This document shows, piece by piece, positions 11,450 to 25,568 of a stretch of 64,000 nt of DNA. How positions within the stretch are numbered: position 1 is the stretch's first letter; every line of letters starts with the position of its first letter. The translations under genes and the position numbers were made by a program. A model generated the notes under the pieces. The model was not told the DNA's origin, did not search any database, and worked only from the letters and a program-made list of their open reading frames with translations. Source of the stretch: Lycium barbarum (lineage: Eukaryota; Streptophyta; Magnoliopsida; Solanales; Solanaceae); the NCBI RefSeq assembly GCF_019175385.1, contig NC_083338.1:92091777-92155776 (forward strand), in the 5' to 3' direction.

Positions 11450-13391
11450 CCAATACAATTCCAACAATGCCACACAGGGAACACAGGTAATATCATGAAA
11501 AAGCTACACAATAAGCCACGAGCGGACACTATCCTCGTATCAAACGTCAACAAGTAAGATACTGCAATATAATGAAAAGGATACACAAGCAATATAGAAC
11601 ACTATCCGCGTATCAAACATCAACAAGTAAGATACCACAATATCATGAACAAGATATGTCAATAGTCTCCAATATCTACTATCACCACGTGGTATCAAGC
11701 CAACAACAATAGAACAAATCAAGTCATAACACAACGGGTGGCTAGCCCCAATCACACAACAGGGCCAACCTAAGACAATATCCAACCCAACTTCATACCG
11801 GAAGGTTTACATGCTTTCTCCGACAATATCGTCTAAATATATGCTTGACTAAATGAAGTCTCACCACAGGGTAAGCTGTAACCTACATGGAAGGCCGAAC
11901 AACAATATCACCAACAATCACACCTTTGCCTTTCCTTTCCTTTGAGCCTCGAGTTCAAGAAAGTCTATTCATATTCGAAATCTAGATTAGAAATCATGAA
12001 GATCGATACCTATATTGCTATCATTAAAATTCGATCAAAAACCAACCCTAGAATTTGGGGAAACGGGGCTCACAAGGGAAAAATGGAAACTTCAGGGGTA
12101 AATTATCCAATTAAACACTAGGTGATCAAAACCCATCAACTAATTGCTAAATTAACTCAAGGATTCATCTAATTTAGAAACCCTAACTCTTAAATTCAAG
12201 AATTCATCACTAATAATGGAAGGTATATGATTAACAACCTTAGATACATCATAATCTAGCATACACCCAATCAATTTCATCATTTAAAGATACTTATGAA
12301 TTCTAACCAGTTTTATGAACTTCTCAAGAAAGACCCATTAACCCCTCTTTCATGAAAAATCCCAATTTCCTACTTTAGAAATCATAGATTAAAGCTTAAA
12401 CTAAGGGAATAAATCAAGGGAAATACTTAGATTATGGTTTAGACCTTACCCCATGGAAGAAACTTGAAGAACATCCTTGAATTCTCCCAAACCCAAGCTT
12501 TCAAGATGAGAGAAATGCCAAACAACATTAATAGTAAAAATGCCCAGTTGTTCCGCCTCATTTTTAGTGCCAAACGATTCCAAAACTCGCTTTTGATGCC
12601 TCGAATGGATTCATGGTAAAATATCACTCAAGTTAGGCTTTTGAATAACTCCATTTGACCTTATAATGAATAAGATATGGTGGTTTCAATATTTGGAGGA
12701 ATATAGATTTTTAAACACGAATTCAGTCGCAATTTCGTACTTAATCTGAAAAATCTGACAACCCAATTCTTAGTAACATGACCATTATTATACAATGTCG
12801 AAACGTGATGATTTTAGTTGCTATGATCCGAAATTACGATACGGATATAATGGTTTAGTCTAAACACGAATCAAAGGCTTTTTGCTCAATATGCTACCCT
12901 TTATGCTCAAATCGACTTCGAAACCGAAAGAAATCACCATACAACCCAAACTTATCCAAAACTCATCGGAATCTAACCAAACTTTGTGGATATGTCAAAA
13001 TTATCATACAAACATATTGAAACATTCAAAACAACGACACGGGATCATCTTGACCCGATGTTGACTGTGGTCAACTCCAATGCTAACTTAACCAATGATC
13101 CAAATCACACCTAAAACCTTCGAGAACCAAACCAGTGACACCACTAAGTCATAAATCACCCTCTGAACCTAATGGAATTGTCAAAATTGGATTACGGGCA
13201 CGTTTTCCCCAAAGTCAACTTCGAGTCAAATAGCTTTCGCTTTAAGGCCAAATTTTCTAAGTCATTCCAAATCCCAAAACGATGCCTAGGGAACTGTTCC
13301 ACCAGTCCCCTCGGGTCAAAATAGTAATAACAAGGCTCGGGGATGAGTCAACGGGGGAAAAAAGGTAAAAACACAATAACGAGTCATTACA
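11450..13391 (-). mobile_element. Element C 3' LTR, part 2
   Basis: Continues the C LTR after solo LTR D. It aligns with 19,335 to about 19,760 of the other C LTR (AGGCTACACAATAAGCCAC, GGTGGCTAGCCCC and TCTCCGACAATATC..CTAAA are shared), then diverges. The end is placed at CATTACA (13391) because LTRs of this group end in ..ACA; the polypurine tract beyond it is eroded, so this boundary is uncertain. No gene. Confidence 0.65.
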
Positions 13392-14439
13392 CACATACAT
13401 CCCTTGAACAACACTAACCTTTAGACATAAACACAATCATAGCGCACTCTGAACCGTGGAATATTCTGATTCCCCTAACCTTTCTTTCACCCTTCTTAAG
13501 TCGTTCTTCAAACCATGATTTCTTTGAAGCACGCAAGACAACTCGAAACCATGACTTGGTTTTGCCAGACAAGAATTCTTGCTTCATCAGAGAACTCTAA
13601 ACAATTCCATCAAAATCGATCTTTCTCACAGCCAACTTGGCTAGTTCTAAGTCTTTTTAAACCTTCAAATCACTATAAAAGAAACATACCACTGAATACT
13701 TCGCCTAGCGAACTTCGTCAGAACTCAAATGATCACTACGAAGATCTATTGCAACCATAGTACCTCCTCGAACATTACCACACCCATTGCAACCCATTAT
13801 ACTAACCGAAAAGCTGACCCCGATAAAATATCTTCAAGTCCACTCGCAAACCCTGATAAATTCAGTAACCTATCATACCTCAAATCTAAATTGAACATGT
13901 CGAATCCGCGAAGGTGATTTACTGAGAACCCATAAGTTCTCTTTGAATTATGAACACAATTCATCGAGTTCTAATCAACCACATTGACCCGAAATAAATG
14001 CACCACCCCTAAATCTCATCAACAACCACTCGATCTGACTCCAATTTCTGAAACCAATCACGGTCTTACCACGCATAAGAAATCATGCCTGTCACCCTCG
14101 TCTTCAAAAGCTAAAACATATTCAAGTTGTCCACCGAGAACCGAAGAACTAGATCTTGTGAATGCAACCTTTGAGTTTTTCAATCCTTACCCAATACGCA
14201 TATCTGATACCATTCGAACTTTTCGATGCCAAAACCTACAGTCTCTTAATATAACCCTTTAAGCATCGAACCTCCCATTGTAATACCTTGACAAGCCCGT
14301 AACATTTCTGAAAGTAACAACTTCGCAACCTCTTACGTCAACCTAGCATAACAATCTCCAAATCCTTAGTATACAAATACACTCATCCAAGCCACCTAGT
14401 CAATATAACCCGTAACATATGACACTTACCACCAATAAG
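13392..14439 (-). mobile_element. Element C interior, 3' side: no recognisable coding
   Basis: Low-complexity A/C-rich sequence between C's left LTR and solo LTR E. I see no gag or pol motif on either strand. C may be a large non-coding derivative (LARD-like) or too decayed to recognise. Confidence 0.5.
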
Positions 14440-14444
14440 GTCCC

Positions 14445-15827
14445 TAATGTGCCATGAAATTATGGCATATCTAATGCGTTTTAACTCTAAGTTTTACTTG
14501 TTACCGAGTAAGTTTGTGTTAGTTTGATGTGCTTTGTGTGTTGTGCAGGTATTCCGAAGTTAGAATGCTTGGCAAGTTAAAGCAAGGAAATTAAGGTGTT
14601 CTGTACTGATGTGCACTAAGTATGGACAGTCGACATATCGATGGTCCATCGTTTTTGTCATAGAATTGCATGGAGAGTTCCCGCATCTAAGAAAGATCGA
14701 CGACATGCAGAGCTGGAAGATTGACAGGCCATCAACATGTCCGACGGTCCGCTGAATTGCTTCGTCGACACACATCCTGTAGATTGAAAAGTGTCATCAG
14801 ACCGTCGAGTTGCACCGTTGACATGATCGACGGTCGTCGAAGTGCAAGGACGAGTAGGTCCTGCAAAGTGAAATTCTGTCTTCAGATCATCGTCATGCAC
14901 CGTCAACATGTCGACGACCATCAAAGCACAAATATGACCCATCGAGTTGCAAGCCGACCTAAAACAGGATTGGGATTAACTATTCTGAGTTTAACTTGTA
15001 TAAATACCTGTTTAGATTTTATTTTTCAGACATCTGGAGTTTTAGAATTGTAGTAATTACTTTTGGGTTTTTAGTACAATTGAAGATTTTCCAGACAATT
15101 ACATTCGTTTACTTTCAAGTTTTATTCGTAAGTTCAATACAAAATACAATTCTAGTAAAGTAGCTAAACAACTTTACTAACCCAAGGATGGGTGTTTTGT
15201 AATTAGGGATTGTGATTGATATATGCATAATGGATTGTTAGGGTTTATTTGTTCTTCATTTTCATCATATAGTTAGTGGTTGCAAACATTAGCTAACGCC
15301 ATAAACTTTGAGTTATTTGGGAAAATAACTAGGGTTTGGTAAGAACAAATAACAAGAACTCAAGACTTTAAACCTTGTTTAATAAATTCACTTAGGAATA
15401 AGAGGATTTTACTTGGCATAATTAACCGTTCTTCATGCATACTTTCTTATCTTTGTGAAAAGCATAGAAAGAAATAATGTTTTCTTATAGGGAAATAGTC
15501 TAGATTTGCATAGAGGTTAACTGCATCCATACGAATGATCCATTAGAAGTATATCAAGATCGATACCCACGATCATACACCTTATGTGACAGGGACACAA
15601 CCTTGGTTCTTTTTAGTCATAACTTTACAACTTTAAATTAGTCCACAAACCAAAACAACTATAAAACCCTTTCTTTGGAATACACCAGTACCGCAAAATT
15701 AGTATAATACTTATTTAGTAAACTTTTCATCCCATATTCCTTGTGGGATTCGACTCCAACATTGTTGGGTTACTATAGTTGACATCACCCGCTTTATGCT
15801 ATTAAAAGATGTAATTTGAGCGTATCA
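14445..15827 (+). mobile_element. Element E: solo LTR of Tat/Ogre type
   Basis: About 1.38 kb. It starts with AATGTGCCATGAAATTATGGC (TG mutated to TA) and ends CCTTGTGGGATTCGAC...TTGAGCGTATCA. The ATGGCAT start and the 'GGGATTCGACTCC...GTATCA' end are typical of Tat/Ogre LTRs. Flanks GTCCC (14440-14444) and CTCCC (15828-15832) match at four of five bases. There is no coding region or second LTR, so it is a solo LTR. It contains a degenerate tandem array at about 14,625-14,945. It lies inside element C's interior. Confidence 0.7.
14625..14945. repeat. Degenerate tandem repeat, period about 84 bp, in LTR E
   Basis: Four spaced copies of a motif of the form TCAACATGTCGACGGTCC, near 14,627, 14,731, 14,814 and 14,898, with related intervening text (AGTTGCACCGT, AAGTGCAAGGACG). 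Spacing is about 84 bp between the last three copies. Confidence 0.6.
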
Positions 15828-15832
15828 CTCCC

Positions 15833-18240
15833 ATCTCGGGAATATAGCTATAGCCCTCACATAATTGGGATTCCACAAATCGCTTCTCTTAAAGCACGCA
15901 AACTCATCCACTGTAGAATGTTACGAAACTTACCCAACGATATACCACCAAGCTACTTCTTATAAACCTCAACATGTCGGTTCATTGAAATATGCTTATC
16001 ACTAGTTTCCTATCACGAACCTCACGGAATTTTCCTCCTATCACTTAGTCCATTTCTGTAGACTTCTTTCCTTAAGCGCACGCAACAATCACAACCCATC
16101 TGAATATGCAAGACAACGATGCCACAATCTAAATAGACTCAAGTAATCCCAGGATGTACCTCATTCTTTCCGACTCTCAATCAACTATACCTTTTATCGA
16201 CTCGTCAATTTCCCAATTTCTAATCAATTCACGTTCATCGATACCGTATTCAATTCACAAATCCACTCAATGGAATATCGCATAATCATAAGTCTTGCAA
16301 GCTAGCCAAATCAATCCTAGAGATAAGATCATACCATACACTCTGGACTTTAGAGTTTCCTTAATGCTTACAACTCTAAACTGAACACTCTCTAAATCCA
16401 GCGTATCACATAACAGTCTTACTAATATCCTCATGTATCCCACTGACTCGTCCTTGCCCGAATTGTCTTACTCAATCTCCGAAATGTTATCCCGAACTTA
16501 ACTCAGTTAACCCATCATTGATCTACCATTTCAAGCATCTTTGTTTATAACCCCTTACCCAAAATCCTTAATGTTGCTAGCCCTCGAAGAATCATCTGTT
16601 ACCTCATTTATCGAATCTGAACACCTCTAACCACTCGCATGACTATCCGTTTTATTCAGTCACATAAGTCGAGTAATAACACCACTAGTAGCGGGATCTG
16701 GTCAAATTTACACAATGTATACAATACCCCAAATATTAGTCCAACATTAGGTGCAACACCTGATTAAACCCTCCTGTGTACTAATCATTTAGACTGGACC
16801 AGTACTGATAATCATTCCATTAGTCAATCACTGGCCCTATTATCTCATGACACTATTGAAAATTCCAACTCATTCTTAAACTCTCAAGCCCATTCTACAC
16901 TGAACAATCGCAACCAAGCTCTCACATCACTAATTCTTGTTTCAACAATTTCCTTTCTGACCTTAACCTCAAAGACACCAATCAACATCATCGATCACAT
17001 CTTTTACGGAAGGTTATAATATAATGCCCCCACAATCCAAACATGACTCAAGTACCCATACTGCCTTACCTCAAGTCTTAAGAACCTTGATCCCCTGGCC
17101 CAGATAGCAAGAAGCCTCATTGTAATCCTTTAGTTCTCGTATTCCATTTCAGATAACTTATATCACTATGAACCAACAAACACTCAAGTCAATTCGATCC
17201 TCTAAACTAATCATCCCTCAAAGTCAAAAGAACCGCCAACAATATTAATATTTCCCCTCAAATCTAAGTGAAACACCCAGTAACTCCTCAAGTCATTAAC
17301 TCTTCGCATTCCCCTATAATTGAAGTCATTTCCATCAGTCGTTTAATAGCACCTCAGAAGTCTACAACTCAGTAAAATAAACGATGTGCCCATAGCATAC
17401 ACTTAATAACAGAGTAGTCCTTTAACATCTACGAGTTAATAACAAGGATGACTCCTTAGCAGCATATCCTTGAGATATCGCGTGAACCTGCAAGTACAGT
17501 CTCCACCAAACCCTGTCTAATTATTCCCACGAAATTCAATCCTCCATATTAACTATAGCCAGATGATCACTTGCATCGGTACCATTTTGTCGCACCGAAA
17601 CCTGCTTACCCTTCCATAACAGAATATAAAATCTTCCCTTGTACATCCTATAACCTTTTCCTGACGAATGTGGTAGATACCAATTTTTCCCTTCCTAAAC
17701 CGATCATATCATCGAGAAAACCACTATTGTTAAGACATCAATGCACTTAGTTACTTCTGAGCACCCAACACTGAAACACGGAGGTCATGTAACCCTCTGA
17801 ATTATATTTTCCATTTCTCATGAACCCCCACAATAAACGAGTCTAATCGCGACTCCACTCGACAACCGATTCCAATTCTGACTCCACACAATCGAATCCT
17901 TGGGCCATAACTAGAGACTGAACTTGATCACGTGTCCGAATTAGTACAACACATCTCGTACCATACCACAACACGTCATAGATCAACCATTCGCATCAGA
18001 ATTTAAGGATGGATTTCTATCTTCCGAGGATGATTAAGATAAGACAGATCAGATACTAATATGAATCAACTAGATACCAATTTGAATGAAATCGCACGAG
18101 ATGATGGAATAATTAAAAGTTTCCTAATTGTCTTATAGCCTCTCGCAGATAAATACGGATCTCATCGTACCGATCCACGAGACTCTACAAGACATGGCCT
18201 TTTATTATAGACCGGATAATCTAGGGCTCTAATACCAACT
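15833..18240 (-). mobile_element. Element C interior, 5' side: leader and primer site, no coding
   Basis: About 2.4 kb with no recognisable protein motif. At its right end 18226-18237 reads GCTCTAATACCA, whose reverse complement TGGTATTAGAGC is one mismatch from the tRNA-Met primer site, followed by ACT and the LTR at 18,241. The leader wording around 18,130-18,200 is a worn version of that in elements H and K. The hairpin found in the other leaders is not clearly kept. Confidence 0.65.
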
Positions 18241-20100
18241 TGTCACGATCCAATTTCACTAAGTCATGCGGGCACCTACCTTTCTCACCTCGGTAGGTGA
18301 ACCCTTATCCCAACATCATAAACATAAGTAAAGCGAAAGAAAATAGAAATGATATAAATCTCACAATAATAATATAAAGTGCAAAAAGAAGTGATATACA
18401 ACCCCAGTATCGTGGTCTTATCATACAAGAGCTTTACTAAACTATAAGTTTGGATAATAAATGAAAGTATCAATTCATGTCCCGAAATATGAAGAAAGAT
18501 AACGCAATAAAGAGCAATCTTCAGGCAGCGAACGTCATCATGCTCACGCTGAATGGAGTCAACAACAAACTCAGAAACTAACCACGAGGAGATAAAGGGA
18601 AGCCTGGAAAGTACTCAGCATCCATAAAAGGATGCAGCAAGTGTAGGTCAGTACAAACAATAAGTACTGGTAGGTATCATAGGCCGACTAAGGCTAGCTA
18701 ACATATATAAAGACAAAAGTAAGAATAACACGTAAGCAGTAGAGTTCAAGTCACCAATGTCCAAGTATCAATAATGCAAGTCCATCCTAGGTTATAGAAT
18801 CTAAACCCAAATGTGTCAAGTTTCAAGAGTACAATCCGAGAACATCTCATAGCCATAGCATAAAGTCCCAATTCAGCCAACACAAGTATCCAATCACAAT
18901 CCACAAAACTAAAAACCAAGAGATGCAATCCGATGCTATAATATATGAAGTATGAATGCAATGCATATGCTCGTACACATGTACTCCGACGATAGAACAT
19001 CACATCATCGGCAACACAACCCATGGGGAACCCGCGAAGTCCATGCGCCAGTCACTTCGCACACAGCCTCGAGGTAACTCAGTATTCAACATGTCTTAGA
19101 GGATAAGTGTTCCATATTAGTCACTGCGCACACAGCTCAGAGTTGACTCAATATCTAATATGTCTCAGAGGAATACTTGTCACTCCGCACATAGCCCAGA
19201 GATGACTCGTATCAATATGTGTCGAGCATCTGTATTTCCTTCTTATTTCCCATCATCAGTACCATATCAAGGCAATATCAATATATCATTGAAATAAGTA
19301 TGAATACAATGCAAATGTAATATCAATAAACCAAGTAATTCCCAAACAGTACCACACATGGGCACACAAGTAATATCATCAATAAGGCTACACAATAAGC
19401 CACAACAGATTCACTAACCTCATTTCAATAACAACGAAGTAAGTTACCACAATATCATAATCAGGATATATAACTAATCACCAATATCCAATAGCTTAAT
19501 GTGCCGACGAGCCAACAAGTACATAGAACAAATAGGACATCAAAGCAATGGGGTGGCTAGCCCCCAAATCATACAAAAGGGCCCAGCCTAATGCAATATC
19601 CATCCTCCTTCATACCTGAAGGCTTACAAGCATTCTCCGACAATATCATCTAAACATACGCTTCGCTAATCGAAGTCTCACCATAAGGTAAACTGTGACA
19701 TACCTGAAAAGCCAAATAGAAAACTTGAACGATCAAGCCTTATTCTTTCCATTCCTTTGTGCCTCGTGATAGTGAATGTCTAATCATATTCGAATAGGGA
19801 ATTAGAATCAAGAAGAATCAGTACTCACAACCTTGTTTTTGTTTAAGTTCCAAATCCTAACTCATGGAATGAAAAAATGAGCCATTCAAGGGTATAATAG
19901 GAAATTCAAATGCTAAATATGAAATTCATACTCTAGGTTGTTATACCTCTCATTTCAATCGCAAGAAAATCCTTGGCTTATGGATGGATTATACCCTTAG
20001 TATAGAGATCCATACCCAAGTTTTTGAGATATTAAGTGTCTTACCTCGCGTGTATCAAAGTATAAGTATACGTTCCTTGAAATACGATAGGATTAGAAAT
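18241..20100 (-). mobile_element. Element C 5' LTR, truncated at its far end
   Basis: Begins TGTCACGATCC beside the primer site. It aligns with the C 3' LTR pieces at 7,700-8,370 and 11,450 to about 11,900. Similarity fades after about 19,760, and plus-oriented LTR sequence (element F) takes over near 20,100; the right boundary is approximate. No gene. Confidence 0.65.
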
Positions 20101-21743
20101 TAAACGAATCGAATGAATGTGAACTAGAGCAGCTCAAGGATTCAGGCATCAATGCACATTGATGGTGCAAAGGGACGGGCTGTCAACATATTGAAGAGCC
20201 ATCCTTTCATACCGTCAACTTGCAATAGCCCTTGAATCTCAGGTTGACAAAGGATGGTTCAAGTGGACGGACCGTTGACATATTGACGGCCCATCGACCC
20301 GCTCGTCAACCCGCACAGCTGGAATTTTTTGTTCCACCTATATATATGCCTCTCAGGTTTTATCCTAATTATTTTCATCTCCCCAACTAGAGAAAACCAT
20401 GAAATATCTCTCCCAATAATTCATATCATATTAGTGAAATTTTTAGCAAGATCCGAGCCCTGTGAGCCCGAGCGAGTGAAGGGAAAGTTGTTCCTAGGGT
20501 TTTGTTGAAGTTGTTGAGCTTAAGAGTTGGAGTTAAAGTTTGATGGTTGGATTTCCTTTCCTTTAAGGTTTGCATATGATTCTTATCTTTGCTATTGAGT
20601 TGATTACCAAGGGTTTTATTAATTTTAAAGTGAAGGAAGCATAGTTGTGGAAGCGGTAAGTTAATAGAGTTAAGTTGAGGCTAAGGGCGGTTTTGGGATG
20701 GAATTGGTTATATTTTGATATGTAGATATTGATACTGTTGTTGTTGGTTTTTTTTTTTTGATGTTTGGGTTGAACTGGAAATTGAGGGATTAGTAAGTTT
20801 ACGAAGGAGATGCTGTCAGAAATTCGTTAAGCTCCTTTCATACTTGAGTTAGATAGTAAGTGTTGTAAAGGTTCTAATTGTGGCCTATGTTATCTTGATT
20901 GTAGACTTACAAGTTCGAGAAGTAGAAGTTGGATGATTAGATACGCTCAAGGTATCTTAAGGGTATTCTTATGTTAAGAGTATTCTTTCTTTCATTTTAT
21001 CATGATATTTATGATATGGGCAAATAAATGAATGAACGATCTTCCATATTACTCTACTCTTAGAAGCATTAGGAGTACCTTAGTCTTTGATGTTCCTATA
21101 TCCCTTTTTATGATTGTTCCTTCTGTTCTTGGGTCTTAAGATCTCATATGTTGATTATGCTAGTTCAAAGATGTCTATTGGAGGTATTGCGACCTTATGT
21201 CACTCCGAGAGTTCTATTTACTTAATTTACTTATGCATTGCATTCATTATATATACATATATGCATATTGACTTATGACCCGAAGGTGTTATATACGCGT
21301 ACATTATATGTAAATGGGGTATGGGGAAAGGGATAGGCGTTACATACGCATTACCACCTGATCAGCTGGTGCACAGTGATGATGATAATGATAATGATGG
21401 CCGCCGAGAGGCTGATGGATATGATATATGGATTGGGTTGTACGTTTCTCAGCACTAACATATATATGAATCGGGCTGTACGTTCCTCAGCACTAACAGT
21501 TATATTATGACCTATGCATATCATACACCATTTCAGGCACTTTTATGTTATACAGAGTTATACAGATATTCCCAGATGTTCCCAGATGTTCAGCTACAGA
21601 TGCATTTAGATATTGAGATACGCTTTCATGTTTCGGATGTCTTTCATGATCTTATATGTTTGTTGTTCTTATGCCTTACATACTCGGTACATGATCCGTA
21701 CAGACTCCCCTATTGCTCGGGGGGGTTGCGTTCATGCCCACAG
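20100..21743 (+). mobile_element. Element F: partial plus-strand chromovirus LTR, cut by element G
   Basis: Orientation follows from module order: ACGGACCGT motifs (20,150-20,310), a TATATATA box (about 20,340), then GGTCACTCCGAG-type text, and finally ACATACTCGGTACA...GGGGGGGTTGCGTTCATGCCCACAG (21,680-21,743), the plus-sense form of the hairpin module seen at 29,405-29,450 in element I. It stops in the middle of that module, where G's LTR starts. The predicted TSD of G is 21739-21743 (CACAG). The left boundary is uncertain. No coding sequence. Confidence 0.65.
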
Positions 21744-22201
21744 TGTCACGACCCAACCCCGTAGGCCGTGACTAGTGCCCGAGCTGGACACCCGTACACA
21801 CTCATTTACCAAATTCGGCATACCAAAGGCTTATCCATATTCGACGTACACTGACTTATACAGATACAAAGGTCAGATGTCGTCTTAAGCGGTCACATAT
21901 AACAGATATATCACACAGAAGCTAGCAAGGCTATCATAAAACACATCGCCCCAAAAATACATATACGTATATATATACAAGCCGATAAGGCTGTCACAGC
22001 AAATGGGACCGCTTAAGACGCAAATCACACAAATATAACCAAAAAGTAACTATTCACAACCCACATGTATGTCTACATGCCTCTAATACAGACAACAGAA
22101 TCATATGACGGGATAGGGCCCCGCCGTACCCTGAATATATACATACATACATATATGCAACGGAAGAGTCTATACCAGAATGTGGGCTCCAGAACAAAAG
22201 G
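21744..22201 (-). mobile_element. Element G 3' LTR, part 1
   Basis: Starts TGTCACGACCCAACCCCG. It is interrupted after AGAACAAAAGG (22201) by element H and resumes at 58,495 with the same AAAGG, then AGCACTCC. Together with 58,500-60,921 it makes an LTR of about 2.88 kb. No gene. Confidence 0.85.
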
Positions 22202-25200
22202 TGTCACGACCCAACTCCGTAGACCGTGACGGGTGCCCGACTTGGGCACTCGACTACACCCTCTTTAGCTATATGTTCAATCCACAATAAACACCGTATG
22301 GAACATATAACGACCAAACCTTGGTCTCAGCACAGTCGCATAAATATCCATAAAAAAAAAAGGCAAGCCGACTAGGCTACTGCCACAACATAATAATATT
22401 CGCAAGCTGGCGAGGCTGCTACAACGATAGAACACACATACTGATAATACACACACAACTGATCGCGTCTGAATACGACCCACACACATGTCCACAGACC
22501 TCTAAGAGTTTCAACAGTAAAATATGATGGGACAGGGCCCCGTCGTACCCTTAAACAACATATGCATATATTTAGATCAAGAAGGATCTATACGAAAGTC
22601 TGGGCTCCGGAACAACGGAACTTTCCAAGATAGCAGAAGGGAAGTCTTAAACTGGCGGTTCACCAAAACGCGTATCTGTACCTGCGGGCATGAAACGCAG
22701 CCCCCCCCCCCCCCCGAAGAAAGGGGGTCAGTACGGAATATGTACCGAGGATATAAGCGTAACAGTAAACAAGTTTAGAAAGCAACCCGGAAATAACCTG
22801 GAACAACATTTTGAACCATGCCATATGGTCCCTTACACAAATTCTAGCATACACAATATAAATATAGAATATTCTACTCGTAGCCGCTTCCGGATAATAA
22901 TACAATAGTCCCTTCGAACGGCCGCTTCCGGCTAATAATACAATAGTCCCTTCGGACGACCGCTTCCGGCAAAATAATGATGGCCCCTTCGGGCAGCCGC
23001 TTCTGGCTTAATAATAATGGCCCCTTCGGGCAGCCGCTTCCGGCTTAATAATAATGACCCCTTCAGGCAGCCGCTTCCGGCTTAAGAATATCATAATCCA
23101 GCTGATCAGGTGGAACAATAACAATATATAGGATATATAGTATGAATATGTAGTGAAGTCAAGACATGAGTCATCATAGAGTTCCTACAAATAGAAGCTG
23201 ATATATATCGACTATTATTCAACGTTCAAAAGACTTGAGATGCAATAGCTTAATTTCCTTAAGGATTGTAACATCAAGAAGTGAATAAGAATCTTGAATC
23301 ACACTCTAAACTTATGAATAGAATAACCCCAAAGCTCATATCATATGTCACTTATATCTAAGACATGCCAAAAGAAGGAAGGTACAGCTTTACATACCTT
23401 TGGCATTTATTCGTAACACAACGCGTATACGCTGCCCAAAGTTTAAACCTATATTAAGACGTCAAGAATTATGGTTAAGCTACGGGGAGATTCAAAACGT
23501 ATTCTAGCGTTAGTAACTCCTTCCTAGATGTTTAGTCGACGTTTTCTCTTGTATCCAAACCAACTACAGACAACCAATCCAACATCAATAATTATATGTT
23601 CAATACCAATCCGGGAAGCCCACACAATATTCCAAACAGCCCACATTCGCAACATTCAATAACGATTCACATACGGCTACTACGTTCTCAAGTTACTCCT
23701 AATTGTCCGTAGCTTTAACGTTTTCATGTAACAACTTTACAACAGCCCAAACACTATGACAACATGATGTATACTCTTAACTATAATTATTCTTTTCAAC
23801 TTAGCCAAAACAACACGTCCAAAACAGTCCCTAACCAACAACATGTCCAAAACAGTCCCTAACTGACAACATAAAATGTTCGGAATTCTTGCAAATGTGT
23901 ATGAACATACTAAGCAAACCACATATGATTCATACACATTATTTCATGTCTTCTTTTCATATAATTTTAGTAAGTTATGACCAGCTATCCACACGACAAG
24001 TACAACATCAATTCATACGCAACTAAGATATATCGTCATTTCTATATTCCTTACAACAACTCACAAACGACTTTAGTTTCAACTCCAACCATTAAACACC
24101 TTCATTTCCATCATAAATTTCATGATAATAACAATAAAAATATCAAGTAAAAATAGTTCACTAACTTCCTCACAAAACAGTCCATACATGGTTTCAACAT
24201 GCTTCAACATCACTCACATAAAATCATAGATTCAATTAGTTTCATGCTAACACAACTTCACCTTTAACCTTCCAATTCTTTTCATTCTTTTTACCATGAG
24301 ATCTATGATAGTAACAAACATATTTATTAAAGAAAATTAGTTCATTAATTCCACCAAAACAGTCCCCTCGGTCACAACAACATTCCAACACCAACGTTCA
24401 TGATTTTATGCATGTGATTCATGTTCATCAAGTTACAACCATACTTCGACATCAACACCTATAAAATCATGGTTATTATCATGTTCCAACATCAACACCC
24501 CTTATTTCATTCATACAACTTATATTCACACATTTACATCACCCTTAATACATGAAAAAGAAAGTTAGATCTTACCTTGACAACTTGACTTCTCTACTTG
24601 GCTAGAGTTGGTGACTTGAGATTAAAATGGTTCTTGTTTCTCCAAAGACTATCTTCACATTCTAGGGACCTTATAAAGGTTTGAAACACCTTGGAAAATA
24701 ATTTTTGGATCAAGACTCAAAGAGCTCAAAAAGCAGCCAAGCTTGGCCAAATGCTCTCTCTCTCTCTAGGTTGAGGTTTTCTTTCTTTGTGTTGTGTAGT
24801 TGAAAATAAATTGTGATGGCTGATTTCTTGGTCATTATTTGGTTCAACTTTGATGCCTACATGTTGGTAACATGCTCCACTTATGGCATGAGTCACTCCA
24901 TTAACTTTACACAAAAAATATATTTCATTTTTTCCTTCAACTTTCGGCTAGATGGCCGAATTTCCTCATTGTTGTTTCCTTTCTTCTTCTTTCTTTTCAA
25001 TTGTTTACAAGACAATTGTATGTGTGTGAATGATTCACACACCACCCTTTGTCCATTGTAATCATTCCAAGATGAATGATCCATATTTAATGTGAAATGA
25101 TCCCTCCACTATGTTATGTCTTCCTAAAATAATGTATACTTTCATAAAGTAGTGGATGCTTAAATATTCAATTGCATGCTTCAACTTTTTCTCCTCAAAT

Positions 25201-25568
25201 TTTCAGCTCCTGGCCAAATTTCACACTTGGTTATGAAGTGTATTTTTGTTGTCCACAATATATTGAAAATGTAGTGGATGAATCAACATTAAATGTATAT
25301 TTGTATGTCTTCCATAATAGCCTTATTTTAGATGACTTGGAGTCATCTTTTGGACCTCGTACGTTGATGTTCCTTCTTGGTTCATTGTTGTCCCAATTTT
25401 TTTTTTACTTAACACCACAATTAAGTAATTCCTAATCTCCAATAACATTTTTATACTAAGTAAAATTTATAACCGATTAATTCTAGTTTAGAAATTAAAA
25501 ATCCGAGGTTTCTATCTCACGTCGATTACTTCGCGAATAACTCGACGTATAAAATACGGGGTCTAACA
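22202..25568 (-). repeat. Element H 3' LTR
   Basis: About 3.37 kb, ends TGTCACGACCC and GTCTAACA. It matches the 5' LTR pieces 38,327-40,919 and 57,766-58,494 with a few percent differences. It differs from the 5' copy in two length-variable places: a C15 run (against C6) at 22,701-22,715, and one extra unit of the minisatellite at 22,884-23,092. The region 24,700-25,435 holds only chance open frames. Confidence 0.88.
22884..23092. repeat. Minisatellite, 37-39 bp units, six copies, in H 3' LTR
   Basis: Units begin (G/A)CCGCTTCCGGC and carry TAATAATA and CCCCTTCGG(G/A)C. Six CCGCTTC(C/T)GG cores are countable. The matching array in the 5' LTR (38,997-39,170) has five. Confidence 0.9.

Noticed and set aside
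13392..18240. A cellular gene within element C's interior
   Set aside because: No open frame beyond about 110 codons, no protein motif, and bounded by C's LTRs and primer site.
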